A DNA stretch of 32,030 nucleotides, taken from positions 1-32,030 of IMG/VR virus record IMGVR_UViG_3300047564_001323. One strand, written 5' to 3'. Origin of the DNA: a virus. Shown here piece by piece: positions 14,930 to 22,663 of the stretch (position 1 is the stretch's first letter; each line of letters opens with the position of its first letter). Made by a program: the position numbers and the translations under genes. Under the pieces are notes generated by a model, which was not told where the DNA came from, ran no database searches, and worked only from the letters and a program-made list of their open reading frames with translations.

Positions 14930-15507
14930 GAACAGATCTATTTTCTTCCCCCTTCAGAAAGTATCATGTAAATCTTTCTGATGAGGTCAAGCAAAGTATC
15001 TTGGATTATTACCAATCTCAGAAGTTTAAGGAAAGTTCTCCATTCTTTGTGTATGATGAATACGTTCAAGAACTTCTGGGATTTTATGTAGAAGCTTTAG
15101 ATGAATTCCGAGATGAAGTTTATCCAATCGGAACAGTTACGATAACATCTGCTTCATTAGCTGTGCTAAGACCAGGAGATTTTCTCTATAGAGACACCTA
15201 TCTTCCAGGTCACTTTGCTGCAGTACACTACATTAAATATGACGAATCCAAACACCAAGCAGATCTGTACTACCATCCTGCCTACGATGTGCTAAACTGT
15301 GTGAAACCAGAGACCATCACGAATGAGCTTGATGCTGTAAAGGGACTATGGGTCAAGGAGGGAGATCTTGTAATCTATCCTTCTTATATTGAAACCTCTT
15401 CTCCAATCAATACTTCTACGGAGGAGAGAATTACTTTGATGTTTACTTTTGTGGTTACGCATGATGAGTACAGTAGAGAATCTGGTACTAAAGAATCTTC
15501 TAAATGA
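14926..15507 (+). CDS. 2OG-oxygenase-fold protein with apparently lost metal ligands
   Basis: 193 residues. The C-terminal half keeps the layout of phage 2OG-Fe(II) oxygenases (double-stranded beta-helix): a [10 protein letters not shown] strand, a [15 protein letters not shown] strand, and [15 protein letters not shown] at the end. Compared with the intact homologous layout at 17518, the HxH positions read Arg89/Thr91. The distal histidine reads Thr157, and Arg168 (2OG-binding type) remains. This alignment was made by eye. If right, the protein is a non-catalytic relative, perhaps structural or regulatory. It sits between uvsX and gp41, overlapping uvsX by 4 nt and gp41 by about 44 nt. Confidence 0.65.
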   Translation: MRTDLFSSPFRKYHVNLSDEVKQSILDYYQSQKFKESSPFFVYDEYVQELLGFYVEALDEFRDEVYPIGTVTITSASLAVLRPGDFLYRDTYLPGHFAAVHYIKYDESKHQADLYYHPAYDVLNCVKPETITNELDAVKGLWVKEGDLVIYPSYIETSSPINTSTEERITLMFTFVVTHDEYSRESGTKESSK

Positions 15508-16837
15508 TGAGGAGTATTTAAGAAAGACTCTACCATTTGTCAAGCCAGAATATTTTTCAAGCATGGAAGATCGGGTCATCTTCCAGATGATCTTTGATTA
15601 TTTTTCCAAGTACAACTCCATTCCTTCGAAGGAAGCTTTGGAGATTGAAGCAGGACACCTTGATAATATTTCTGATGATCAGCACAAAAAGATTATTGAA
15701 TATGTACAAGGTGTAGATGATGAAAAATCGGAACTTGACTGGGCACTTGATACAACGGAGAAGTGGTGTAAGGAGAGGGCGATCTACCTCGCACTCATGG
15801 AGTCAATCCGAATTGCGGATGGTAAAGATGCTGATAAGACTCCCGACGCTATTCCTAGTATTCTTAGCGACGCGCTGGGAGTATCTTTCGATAATCATAT
15901 TGGTCATGACTACATCGAAGATTATAGTGAACGCTATGAAAGCTACCACAGGGTAGAGAGTAAGATCCCATTTGATATTGAGATGCTGAACAAGATCACT
16001 AAAGGTGGTCTTCCTAACAAGACTCTTAACATCGCTCTCGCTGGTACTGGTGTTGGTAAGTCTTTGTTCATGTGTCACATGGCAGCTGCTACTCTGCTCC
16101 AAAGTAAGAACGTTCTCTATATCACTTTGGAGATGGCAGAGGAAAAGATTGCAGAACGTATTGATGCTAATCTTCTCAACGTGAACATCCAGGAATTGTC
16201 ACAGCTTCCTAAGATGATGTTTGAGAACAAGGTAAATAGTCTTGCCAAGAAGACTCAGGGTAAGTTAATTGTTAAAGAGTATCCTACTGCATCAGCCCAC
16301 GTTGGTCATTTCCGTGCTCTTCTTAATGATCTTGCTCTCAAGAAAGATTTCAGACCAGATATTATCTTTATTGATTACCTTAATATTTGCTCTTCCCAAC
16401 GTTTTAAAGGTTCTCTTGTCAACTCCTACACATTTGTCAAAGCAATCGCAGAGGAACTTAGAGGACTTGCAGTTGAATTCAACGTCCCAATTGTATCAGC
16501 CACCCAAACTACTCGTTCTGGTTATGGTAGCTCTGATGTTGAACTTACTGATACTAGTGAATCCTTTGGGCTTCCTGCTACTGCCGATCTTATGTTTGCT
16601 CTTATTAGTACGGAAGACTTGGAACAAGTTGGACAAATTATGATCAAGCAATTGAAGAACCGTTATAATGATCCGACAGTCAACAAAAGATTCGTTGTGG
16701 GTATTGACAGAGCGAAGATGAGGCTGTATGATTGTGAACAGTCAGCACAAAGAAACCTTGTTGATTCTGGGCAAGACTTTGATGAAGAGATCAACCCCAG
16801 TGATATTTTACAAAAATTTTCAGGATTTAAAGTATGA
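15464..16837 (+). CDS. gp41: gp41 replicative DNA helicase (DnaB-like)
   Basis: 457 residues from the ATG at 15464. In-frame ATGs at 15449 and 15461 are alternatives, and none has a clear ribosome site. The N-terminal domain ([16 protein letters not shown] ... YFSSMEDRVIF) resembles the DnaB N-terminal fold. The RecA-like core has Walker A AGTGVGKS (about 192-199), a LYITLEMAEEKIAERID block, a Walker B-like FIDYLNIC, and a SATQTTRSGYG loop. It forms the hexameric 5'-3' helicase working with primase gp61 (26712). The start lies inside the previous gene; the stop overlaps mazG (ATGA). Confidence 0.95.
   Translation: MSTVENLVLKNLLNDEEYLRKTLPFVKPEYFSSMEDRVIFQMIFDYFSKYNSIPSKEALEIEAGHLDNISDDQHKKIIEYVQGVDDEKSELDWALDTTEKWCKERAIYLALMESIRIADGKDADKTPDAIPSILSDALGVSFDNHIGHDYIEDYSERYESYHRVESKIPFDIEMLNKITKGGLPNKTLNIALAGTGVGKSLFMCHMAAATLLQSKNVLYITLEMAEEKIAERIDANLLNVNIQELSQLPKMMFENKVNSLAKKTQGKLIVKEYPTASAHVGHFRALLNDLALKKDFRPDIIFIDYLNICSSQRFKGSLVNSYTFVKAIAEELRGLAVEFNVPIVSATQTTRSGYGSSDVELTDTSESFGLPATADLMFALISTEDLEQVGQIMIKQLKNRYNDPTVNKRFVVGIDRAKMRLYDCEQSAQRNLVDSGQDFDEEINPSDILQKFSGFKV
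16704..16732 (+). promoter_or_regulatory. intragenic sigma70-like promoter, TTGACA-N17-TATGAT
   Basis: TTGACA (16704-16709), 17-bp spacer, TATGAT (16727-16732). The -35 is perfect and the -10 matches 5 of 6, with optimal spacing. It lies near the end of gp41, about 100 nt upstream of mazG, and would give mazG and the thioredoxin-like gene an extra promoter. Confidence 0.5.
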
Positions 16838-17238
16838 GCATCGATTTCAAACGTTACGAACATTTTGTAGATGAGGTCACTAGTGACGCTTCTAAAGATT
16901 TTGTTTACCTGGCTGATCGCCTCGTTGAGCTTGATGCTAAGGGTGCCAATATTGAACGACTGCTTACTGCTGGCGTTGGTATTAATGCTGAAGGTGGTGA
17001 GTTCCTTGAGATCATTAAGAAGATGGTCTTCCAAGGTAAGCCTTGGAACGACGATAACCGAGAGCATCTTATTATTGAGTTGGGTGATATTATGTGGTAC
17101 GTAGCTCAAGCAACTCAAGCACTGGGTATTTCTTTTGACGAAGTTCTTGAGCGTAATGTTAAGAAGTTGGAGAAGCGTTATCCTGGTGGACAGTTTGATA
17201 TTCACTATTCTGAGAACCGAGCAGAGGATGACCGATGA
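16834..17238 (+). CDS. mazG: MazG nucleotide pyrophosphohydrolase
   Basis: 134 residues. The metal-binding core EGGEFLEIIKK (ExxE type) is followed by ELGDIMWYV (ExxD), as in all-alpha NTP pyrophosphatases. The segment KMVFQGKPWNDDNREHL is characteristic of phage and cyanobacterial MazG. The enzyme hydrolyses (d)NTPs to monophosphates. A ppGpp-lowering role was proposed for cyanophages, but dGTP/dCTP hydrolysis is the better supported activity in the literature I recall. Flanked by 4-nt overlaps with gp41 and the thioredoxin-like gene. Confidence 0.92.
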   Translation: MSIDFKRYEHFVDEVTSDASKDFVYLADRLVELDAKGANIERLLTAGVGINAEGGEFLEIIKKMVFQGKPWNDDNREHLIIELGDIMWYVAQATQALGISFDEVLERNVKKLEKRYPGGQFDIHYSENRAEDDR

Positions 17239-17528
17239 GTAAGTTTATTATGTTCACCAAGGATTCTTGTGGTCCTTGCGGTTTAGTTAAACGATATATT
17301 AATGCATTAAAAGATGAACGCACTAGCGTCATCGAAGAAGTCTTCCTCGAAGACTTTAGTGATGTTCCCATTCCTCAAGAGAATCTAGATCTCGCCAAGA
17401 AGTATGGTGTAACCGCTACTCCAGTTCTGGTTATTGCTGATGAGAATGGTGAGTTGCTAGAGACTTATACTGGTGGTATGGGAATCACTCAAAACATTCG
17501 CAAGTTGTTTGATAAGTATGGCGTGTAA
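17235..17528 (+). CDS. thioredoxin/glutaredoxin-like protein (CGPC)
   Basis: 97 residues. The active-site motif is CGPC (12-15) after strand FIMFTKDS, the cis-proline motif is ATPVLVI, and a Gly-Gly turn follows (YTGGMG). The CGPC centre is thioredoxin-like while the length is glutaredoxin-like. Its likely partner is the ribonucleotide reductase NrdA encoded at 27704, as NrdC serves in T4; this is inference. It overlaps mazG by 4 nt and the following oxygenase gene by 11 nt. Confidence 0.88.
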   Translation: MSKFIMFTKDSCGPCGLVKRYINALKDERTSVIEEVFLEDFSDVPIPQENLDLAKKYGVTATPVLVIADENGELLETYTGGMGITQNIRKLFDKYGV

Positions 17529-18156
17529 CTTGCATACATTTGCTCCCCTGGTAGTTTACGAAACTGAACTGCCAGGGTTTTTGCCTGCAATCTATAAGTC
17601 ATATGATGACCATAAGTTTACTACTGATGATGGAAAGATTACTGGAGAGCTTGCTGGTAAAGTATTAGTGCATCAAGATCATAGACTGCACAACTTCTTC
17701 AAAGCAATAGCGAGAAAGACAAAGGATTATCTTTCTCGTTTTGATATGGACACAGATGCCTTTGAAGTGAACATTACAAAGAGTTGGTTTGGTATCTGTG
17801 AACCTGGTCAATCATTTCCGATGCACTATCATTCATGTGCTCACATCAGCTTTGTATATTATGTGCAACCAACTGGTGATCCAATTGCATTCCATGTTGA
17901 GAATCCAAACCAGTGGTTCGGTGCAGCATTCTCTTTTACTGGGCAGCAGAATAGTCTCAACACTAGGGACTATGTGATTGAACCAAAGGCAGAGCACCTC
18001 TTACTATTTCCTGGTTCACTAGAGCACTACACTGTGCCAGTTGACAGACTGCACACTCGCATCTCCCTTGCTGGGGACATCGTGCTAACCTTGAAGAAAC
18101 ATAAGGTTGGCAGTGAGGCAGGATTACTTTCTCCCCGCTTTTGGAAACGATTCTAA
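17518..18156 (+). CDS. 2OG-Fe(II) oxygenase family protein
   Basis: 212 residues from the ATG at 17518. The double-stranded beta-helix carries the expected ligands: FPMHYHS (His103, His105), then HISFVYYVQP, and LLLFPGSLEHYTVP with distal His170. Arg181 in TRISLAGDIV is the likely 2-oxoglutarate binder. This fits the phage 2OG-Fe(II) oxygenase family with an HxH...H pattern. The substrate is unknown. A strong intrinsic terminator hairpin lies within codons about 10-22, so expression probably depends on read-through or coupling. The stop codon is part of a CTAAATA late motif inside another hairpin. Confidence 0.82.
   Translation: MACNLHTFAPLVVYETELPGFLPAIYKSYDDHKFTTDDGKITGELAGKVLVHQDHRLHNFFKAIARKTKDYLSRFDMDTDAFEVNITKSWFGICEPGQSFPMHYHSCAHISFVYYVQPTGDPIAFHVENPNQWFGAAFSFTGQQNSLNTRDYVIEPKAEHLLLFPGSLEHYTVPVDRLHTRISLAGDIVLTLKKHKVGSEAGLLSPRFWKRF
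17546..17582 (+). terminator. strong intrinsic terminator inside the start of the oxygenase gene
   Basis: CCCTGGTAGTT (17546-17556) pairs with AACTGCCAGGG (17567-17577): 10 Watson-Crick pairs and one T-G, then TTTTT at 17578-17582. It would end the 43-uvsX-41-mazG-trx transcript. It lies only 28 nt into the next open reading frame. Confidence 0.75.
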
Positions 18157-18176
18157 ATAGCTGGGGAGAATTTTTT
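18129..18176 (+). terminator. terminator hairpin with late promoter in its loop
   Basis: TTCTCCCC (18129-18136) pairs with GGGGAGAA (18163-18170), extended inside by GC/GC across a bulged T, and TTTTTT follows (18171-18176). The 26-nt loop is long and holds the CTAAATA motif and the stop codon of the upstream gene. The right arm GGGGAGAA is also the Shine-Dalgarno for the ATG at 18179. Confidence 0.6.
18153..18159 (+). promoter_or_regulatory. late promoter CTAAATA fused to a stop codon
   Basis: CTAAATA, with TAA 18154-18156 ending the oxygenase gene. It lies 19 nt upstream of the ATG at 18179, the expected position for a late promoter of the next unit. Confidence 0.6.
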
Positions 18177-18178
18177 GT

Positions 18179-19351
18179 ATGGTCGCACTCAACTGGACGC
18201 AATTTGAAAAGCGTCTACGTCCCAATCTAAAAACTTTCTGGCAGATGGTTATTAACAACCGTCGCTTTGTGCTGGAGAAAGCAGTGAAGGATTGGGATGG
18301 CACTACTAAGTTAACTGAGGGAATTCAGTTGACTGGTATTGTGTATCAGACAAAGAAGATGGAAAGGGGAAGAGAAATAAAAGATGACAGAGAGTTTTTC
18401 TGTCAAAACTATTCTTCCGCTGATGACTTTGCTGACGCAGTAATGCATCGCCTTCCTTTAAAAAATCTTGATGGTAAGAAATTGAAACTCATCTTATATG
18501 ATGAGACAACATATGTTCCATTTGGGGCACTGTTTAAATCAAGTGACTTTGGTGGTGGTAGCACTAGTCTTGATCTTGGACAGCTCAAGTGGGGTCATCT
18601 GGGATTCTTTGCTGAGCGTTGCAACTTCAGACTTCTTCCTCCTGGTAAACAGATTGAACTTTACTGGTTGAATGACTTCAACGATTTGGTTACTAGAGAG
18701 CGTGAGAAGTTAATGAAGAGCGGTGAAGATGTTTGCCTTGACTTTGAGATTGCTGGGGTAACAGTTCATAATGTTATCGGTGCGATGGGAGCTCCTGATG
18801 CATCCAAGGATCCCAAAGCGGATATTGTGTTTGTCACTTGCAAAGATGGATGCCTAGAGTACACTGGATTCGCATCTCTCAAGGACGGTACGGATGTTAA
18901 ACACTTCCAGCAGTGGGGTGGTCTTTCGGCATTTAAAGACCATGAGGAAGTTAAGCAATTTGCAGAAGATCTGAAGCAATTATATCCTCAAGGTATCTCT
19001 GCAGCAGGTGGTGGTGTTAACGTCGGTAGAGAGATCGAAGATAGAAAGATGAAGATTGAAGCTATCTATGGTCCAAGTTATCGAAGAGGTCATTACAATT
19101 CTGAATCTGTTCAGTTTGTAATACAAGGTACACCACAAAGAATTCAAAAGCAGGGTAACGTATATAAATTAATCACTGGATCTACCCATCACTACAGCGA
19201 TAGTGTTGCTCATCAAAATGAACTGATGACTGGGAATACTAGACCTGTATTCATGGCAAGAGCAGATAATAATCGAAACGATCTTGGTGTTCCTAAGACC
19301 AGGATATTCATTTATTCTGCTGGTGGTCGTACAAATTGGAATTGGATCTGA
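18179..19351 (+). CDS. unknown late protein, possibly a PD-(D/E)xK-like nuclease
   Basis: 390 residues with a good Shine-Dalgarno (GGGGAGAA, 18163-18170). I recognise no family by name. The middle part has KADIVFVT (Asp215) followed by a short hairpin and FASLKDG (Lys235), then HFQQWGGLS. This beta-hairpin spacing is seen in some restriction-type nuclease cores, but the usual Glu/Asp before xK is Ser here, so the idea is weak. The C-terminus (VFMARADNNR ... FIYSAGGRTNWNWI) looks compact and conserved. It heads a three-gene cluster with a ligase-like and an NMNAT-like gene; the stop and next start share one base (TGATG). Confidence 0.75.
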   Translation: MVALNWTQFEKRLRPNLKTFWQMVINNRRFVLEKAVKDWDGTTKLTEGIQLTGIVYQTKKMERGREIKDDREFFCQNYSSADDFADAVMHRLPLKNLDGKKLKLILYDETTYVPFGALFKSSDFGGGSTSLDLGQLKWGHLGFFAERCNFRLLPPGKQIELYWLNDFNDLVTREREKLMKSGEDVCLDFEIAGVTVHNVIGAMGAPDASKDPKADIVFVTCKDGCLEYTGFASLKDGTDVKHFQQWGGLSAFKDHEEVKQFAEDLKQLYPQGISAAGGGVNVGREIEDRKMKIEAIYGPSYRRGHYNSESVQFVIQGTPQRIQKQGNVYKLITGSTHHYSDSVAHQNELMTGNTRPVFMARADNNRNDLGVPKTRIFIYSAGGRTNWNWI

Positions 19352-20565
19352 TGGCAAACGTAGTTCAACTCAAGCACTTAGAACATTTAGAAGATGAAAT
19401 GCTGAACTACGGTGTGGAGGGATGCCATGCTGCAGTTAGATTCATGAGAGAGTTGATTAAGATGCTTGGCACTAAAAAGGGATCTGGTTATCTCCAAACC
19501 AAATGGGATGGATCTCCTTCTATTGTTTGTGGTATAGATCCAGATACTAAAAACTTTTTCGTTGCAAACAAATCTGCTTTCAACGTGGGAACACCAAAGA
19601 TTGCTTTTAACTATGAAGAAGTAGATTCTTTATATGGAACTGGCGGACTTGGTGCTACTTTAAAAACCGCACTGAGATATTTTTCTCAGATGAATATCAA
19701 AGGAGTGGTGCAGGGAGATGTTATTTTTGTAGAAGATAAAGTAAAGACAGAGGTTATTGATGGTGAAAGGTTGGTAACGTTCAGACTTAATACACTGACC
19801 TATGCTGTCCCATACGATCAACCTTTAGCTCAACAAATTCTGAGAGCAAAAATAGGAATCGTATTCCATACTCATTATGAGGGAGACAAGATAGAAAGCA
19901 TGAGAGCTCTTGCAGGAGCAAATGTACCTAATAATAATGATCTTCCAGAAGTCGTTCAGTTATTTAATGATACCCCACTAGCTGATACTGCTATTGGGCA
20001 AACAACGTTGTCTGCATTTGCTAGAAACGTAGAGATAATCAATAGGATGTGTTCTATCTGTGGCAAGTTCTTGGATAACCTTGTCTCAAACATGGGAACA
20101 ACAGGTAATGCAAAATATCATATTGCTTCATATCTCAAGCAGTTTTTTAATGACGAAGTTAAAAAGCAAAACACAATTGATCCAACCAAAGCTTTCAAAG
20201 ATCTCGGTAAGTTTTATCACACGAAGATGACTGCCGTGATTGATAAGTTAAAATCTCCTGCAGCAAAAACTGATAAGAGAAATTTGATGTATGCAGGTCT
20301 TAAGTATCTTGAAGATAACGAAAGAGAATTTAAGGCTATGCTTGCCCTATATAAAAAGATACAAGAAAATAAACAACTTGTTATTGATGAACTTGATCGT
20401 GTAGAAAATCTTGGTCCCATCAAGTATTTTGTAAAGACTTCAGATGGGTACAAGGTAACTAATCCTGAGGGATATGTTCTTCACCTTGATGGAGACATGA
20501 TCAAGTTAGTGAACCGTTTGGAATTCTCGTATAACAATTTCACGGTAGAGAAGGACTGGAAGTAA
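19351..20565 (+). CDS. RNA/DNA-ligase-like nucleotidyltransferase (DUF6267-type phage protein)
   Basis: 404 residues from the ATG at 19351; an upstream in-frame ATG at 19336 overlaps the previous gene. Residues 48-58 contain LQTKWDGSPSI, matching nucleotidyltransferase motif I KxDG, with Lys51 the candidate AMP-accepting residue. VVQGDVIF (119-126) suits motif III. The extreme C-terminus has EGYVLHLDGDMIKLVNR, which resembles motifs IV (EGYV, as in T4 Rnl1) and V (IKLV). About 230 mostly helical residues lie between III and IV, longer than usual. I believe relatives are listed only as a domain of unknown function. The activity is inferred from motifs and needs a structure comparison. It is followed with no gap by the NMNAT-like gene. 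Confidence 0.75.
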   Translation: MANVVQLKHLEHLEDEMLNYGVEGCHAAVRFMRELIKMLGTKKGSGYLQTKWDGSPSIVCGIDPDTKNFFVANKSAFNVGTPKIAFNYEEVDSLYGTGGLGATLKTALRYFSQMNIKGVVQGDVIFVEDKVKTEVIDGERLVTFRLNTLTYAVPYDQPLAQQILRAKIGIVFHTHYEGDKIESMRALAGANVPNNNDLPEVVQLFNDTPLADTAIGQTTLSAFARNVEIINRMCSICGKFLDNLVSNMGTTGNAKYHIASYLKQFFNDEVKKQNTIDPTKAFKDLGKFYHTKMTAVIDKLKSPAAKTDKRNLMYAGLKYLEDNEREFKAMLALYKKIQENKQLVIDELDRVENLGPIKYFVKTSDGYKVTNPEGYVLHLDGDMIKLVNRLEFSYNNFTVEKDWK

Positions 20566-21144
20566 ATGGAAATAGTAGATTACAAACCAGTCTACTTTAC
20601 ATTTGGCAGGTTCCAACCATGTACACATGGTCACGAATCAAACTTTAGAGCTTTACAATCGATTGCTAAACAAGCTGATTGGTTTATCATCCCATCTCCA
20701 ACATCGGGTGATGATGATAATCCCCTTTCAATTGATACTAAAATTAGATACATGAAGAAAGCTCTTCCATGGGCAAGCAAGCACATCATAAGTCCATCGT
20801 TGGTAACGAGAGCAGGTAGAAACAATCCAGTTGTTGCATCTATACAAAGTTTGCAGGACATGGGATATGACAAATGCTACATGGTAGTTGGTAGTGATAG
20901 GGTAAATGCTTTCAAGTGGACTAAGACGGGAAACGGCGGGAAGGATTATTCCTTTTATGATTTTGATATCGTTAGCTCTGGAGAGCGCGATGCTGACGGT
21001 GATACGTTTGCTATCTCTGGAACTAAGATGCGCCGAGCTGCAATCGCTGGAGACTTTGCAACATTTAAATCTGGTATGCCAAAGGCGATGAGCGAAGGAG
21101 ATGCGCGGAATCTCATGAAGGAGATCGCTTCTTTTTATAAATAA
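20566..21144 (+). CDS. nucleotidylyltransferase, NMN-adenylyltransferase/cytidylyltransferase-like
   Basis: 192 residues. The HxGH signature lies in FTFGRFQPCTHGHESNF (His21, His23), and the C-terminal ISGTKMR motif (150-156) corresponds to ISSTxxR. YMVVGSDRV is the central strand. These define the HIGH-type nucleotidyltransferase superfamily that includes NMN adenylyltransferase (NadM) and cytidylyltransferases. NAD synthesis or nucleotide-linked modification are both possible. It starts directly after the stop of the ligase-like gene. Its stop codon is the end of a TATAAATAA sequence that forms the next late promoter. Confidence 0.85.
   Translation: MEIVDYKPVYFTFGRFQPCTHGHESNFRALQSIAKQADWFIIPSPTSGDDDNPLSIDTKIRYMKKALPWASKHIISPSLVTRAGRNNPVVASIQSLQDMGYDKCYMVVGSDRVNAFKWTKTGNGGKDYSFYDFDIVSSGERDADGDTFAISGTKMRRAAIAGDFATFKSGMPKAMSEGDARNLMKEIASFYK
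21136..21143 (+). promoter_or_regulatory. T4-consensus late promoter TATAAATA
   Basis: TATAAATA is an exact match to the T4 late consensus, 23 nt before the ATG at 21167 of the long probable virion protein. It overlaps the end of the NMNAT-like gene. Confidence 0.7.
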
Positions 21145-21166
21145 AGTATGATCTTTAACATTATTG

Positions 21167-22663
21167 ATGCATAGTTTTAGCGAGTTTCATAAGAAGGCAC
21201 AGGTTGCGGAAACGAATATCAACCGCGACAAATTTTATCGTAATGAAATTTACAAGATTGGTGAGTGGATTCTTACTGAAAGTGGAAAGGTTGGAAAGAT
21301 TATTCGCCGTGGACCAAACTACGTTCTCTGCTTGACCGCAGAAGAAACGACATTTAGATCCTGGATTACTGATATCAAAGAAGTCTTTGAGATTGGTACT
21401 GATGCGTATAGAGAATATCTTCAGTCTCTTACTCCTGGCGAAAAGAAGCAACCGTTTTCGAAGATTAAAGTAAAACAAGTCATTCCCCCAGACCCTAAAA
21501 AAGATAAGATGGAAAACAACGAGTATGTAGCAGCGGTGGTAAACGCCCTGTCCAAAAAAACAAGTGGTGTTTTATCCGCTAACGTAAAGAGCGTTGATGA
21601 AACCTGGCGCTATGATAACTCAGCGAAGATGGCAAGCAAAGATCCTAAGGGTCTTGGTGCTGCTGGCGTCGGCGGCGGTGACGCACCTGGCATGAAGATG
21701 GCAGAACCAGCAGGAACTGCAGGTAAGCCAAAGGTCAAGAAGCCTATGCACTCTTGCGCTACTAAGGTTGAGCACTCTGAGTGGGGAGAGGGTAACTGCA
21801 TTAAAGAAATGCACACTCTCGATGAAGAGGGTCACATCACTCACTATGATGTTATGTTCGAGCATGGTCTTGAGCAAAATGTTTCCGTTGCTGCTCTGAA
21901 TGTTCTCGTTAGCGAGATGCATGAGCACGCTATCAACGTTGAAAAAAATCAGGAAGTTCTTGAAGCAAAGAAAGCAAAGAAGCTTGATCCAGTTGGAAAG
22001 GAAGATGGTGATGTAGATAATGATGGTGACTCTGATTCATCTGATTCTTATCTGAAGGCACGTCGCGCTGCTGTTTCTAAGGCGATGGGCAAAAAGATGA
22101 AGGAAGAGGTCGAGGAGATCGAAGAAAAGAAGGGACTGTATGCTAACATTCACGCTAAGAGAGAGCGTGGCGAGCGTCCAGCAAGACCAGGTGAAGAAGA
22201 TTATCCAGCAAAGGATGCTTTTAAGAAGTCAGCTAAAACTGCTAAGAAGGAATCAGTAGAACTGGATGAGGTTGCCCCTCCAGGTGCTAAGGCAGAGCGC
22301 ATGGTCAAGCACATCAAGAAGTCATATGCTAAGGATGGTAAACTGACCGATAAGGAAAAGTCCATCGCCTATGCTACTGCTTGGAAAAATGCCAAGAAGA
22401 CTGAATCTTATGGCATGGAAGATGATGAGGACGACAAGAAGGAAAAGAAAATGAGCAAGGATGCCAAAGCCAAGCACGAAAAGGGTGAGAAGAAAATGGA
22501 TGAAGGCATGAAGCAAGCTCGTGCTAACGTCGGTGCTTCTACCTGTTGGGATGGTTACGAAGCAAAAGGAACCAAGACCAAAGGTGGTAAGGAAGTTCCT
22601 AACTGTGTAAAGAAAGAGCACACCTTCTCTGATTGGCGCAAGGAGATTGCTGAAAAAAAGTAA
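21167..22663 (+). CDS. large Lys/Glu-rich late protein, probable virion or capsid-associated protein
   Basis: 498 residues from the ATG at 21167; the upstream in-frame TTG is unlikely. After a compact N-terminal domain (MHSFSEFHKKAQ ... YREYLQSLTPGEKK) the protein becomes low-complexity and charged. An EF-hand-like acidic loop DVDNDGDSDSSD lies near 281-292, then KGLYANIHAKRERGERP, an ELDEV segment with GAKAERMVKHIKKSYAK, and a C-terminal MKQARANVGASTCWDGYEAK block. These blocks recur in marine phage proteins I have seen annotated as structural or hypothetical. A T4-consensus late promoter precedes it. Its end carries an A AAA AAG slippery heptamer and the signals of a -1 frameshift. Confidence 0.82.
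   Translation: MHSFSEFHKKAQVAETNINRDKFYRNEIYKIGEWILTESGKVGKIIRRGPNYVLCLTAEETTFRSWITDIKEVFEIGTDAYREYLQSLTPGEKKQPFSKIKVKQVIPPDPKKDKMENNEYVAAVVNALSKKTSGVLSANVKSVDETWRYDNSAKMASKDPKGLGAAGVGGGDAPGMKMAEPAGTAGKPKVKKPMHSCATKVEHSEWGEGNCIKEMHTLDEEGHITHYDVMFEHGLEQNVSVAALNVLVSEMHEHAINVEKNQEVLEAKKAKKLDPVGKEDGDVDNDGDSDSSDSYLKARRAAVSKAMGKKMKEEVEEIEEKKGLYANIHAKRERGERPARPGEEDYPAKDAFKKSAKTAKKESVELDEVAPPGAKAERMVKHIKKSYAKDGKLTDKEKSIAYATAWKNAKKTESYGMEDDEDDKKEKKMSKDAKAKHEKGEKKMDEGMKQARANVGASTCWDGYEAKGTKTKGGKEVPNCVKKEHTFSDWRKEIAEKK

Noticed and set aside
21164-21166. TTG start for the large virion-type protein
   Set aside because: It directly precedes an ATG in the same frame, and the family-like N-terminus MHSFSEFHKKA starts at that ATG.
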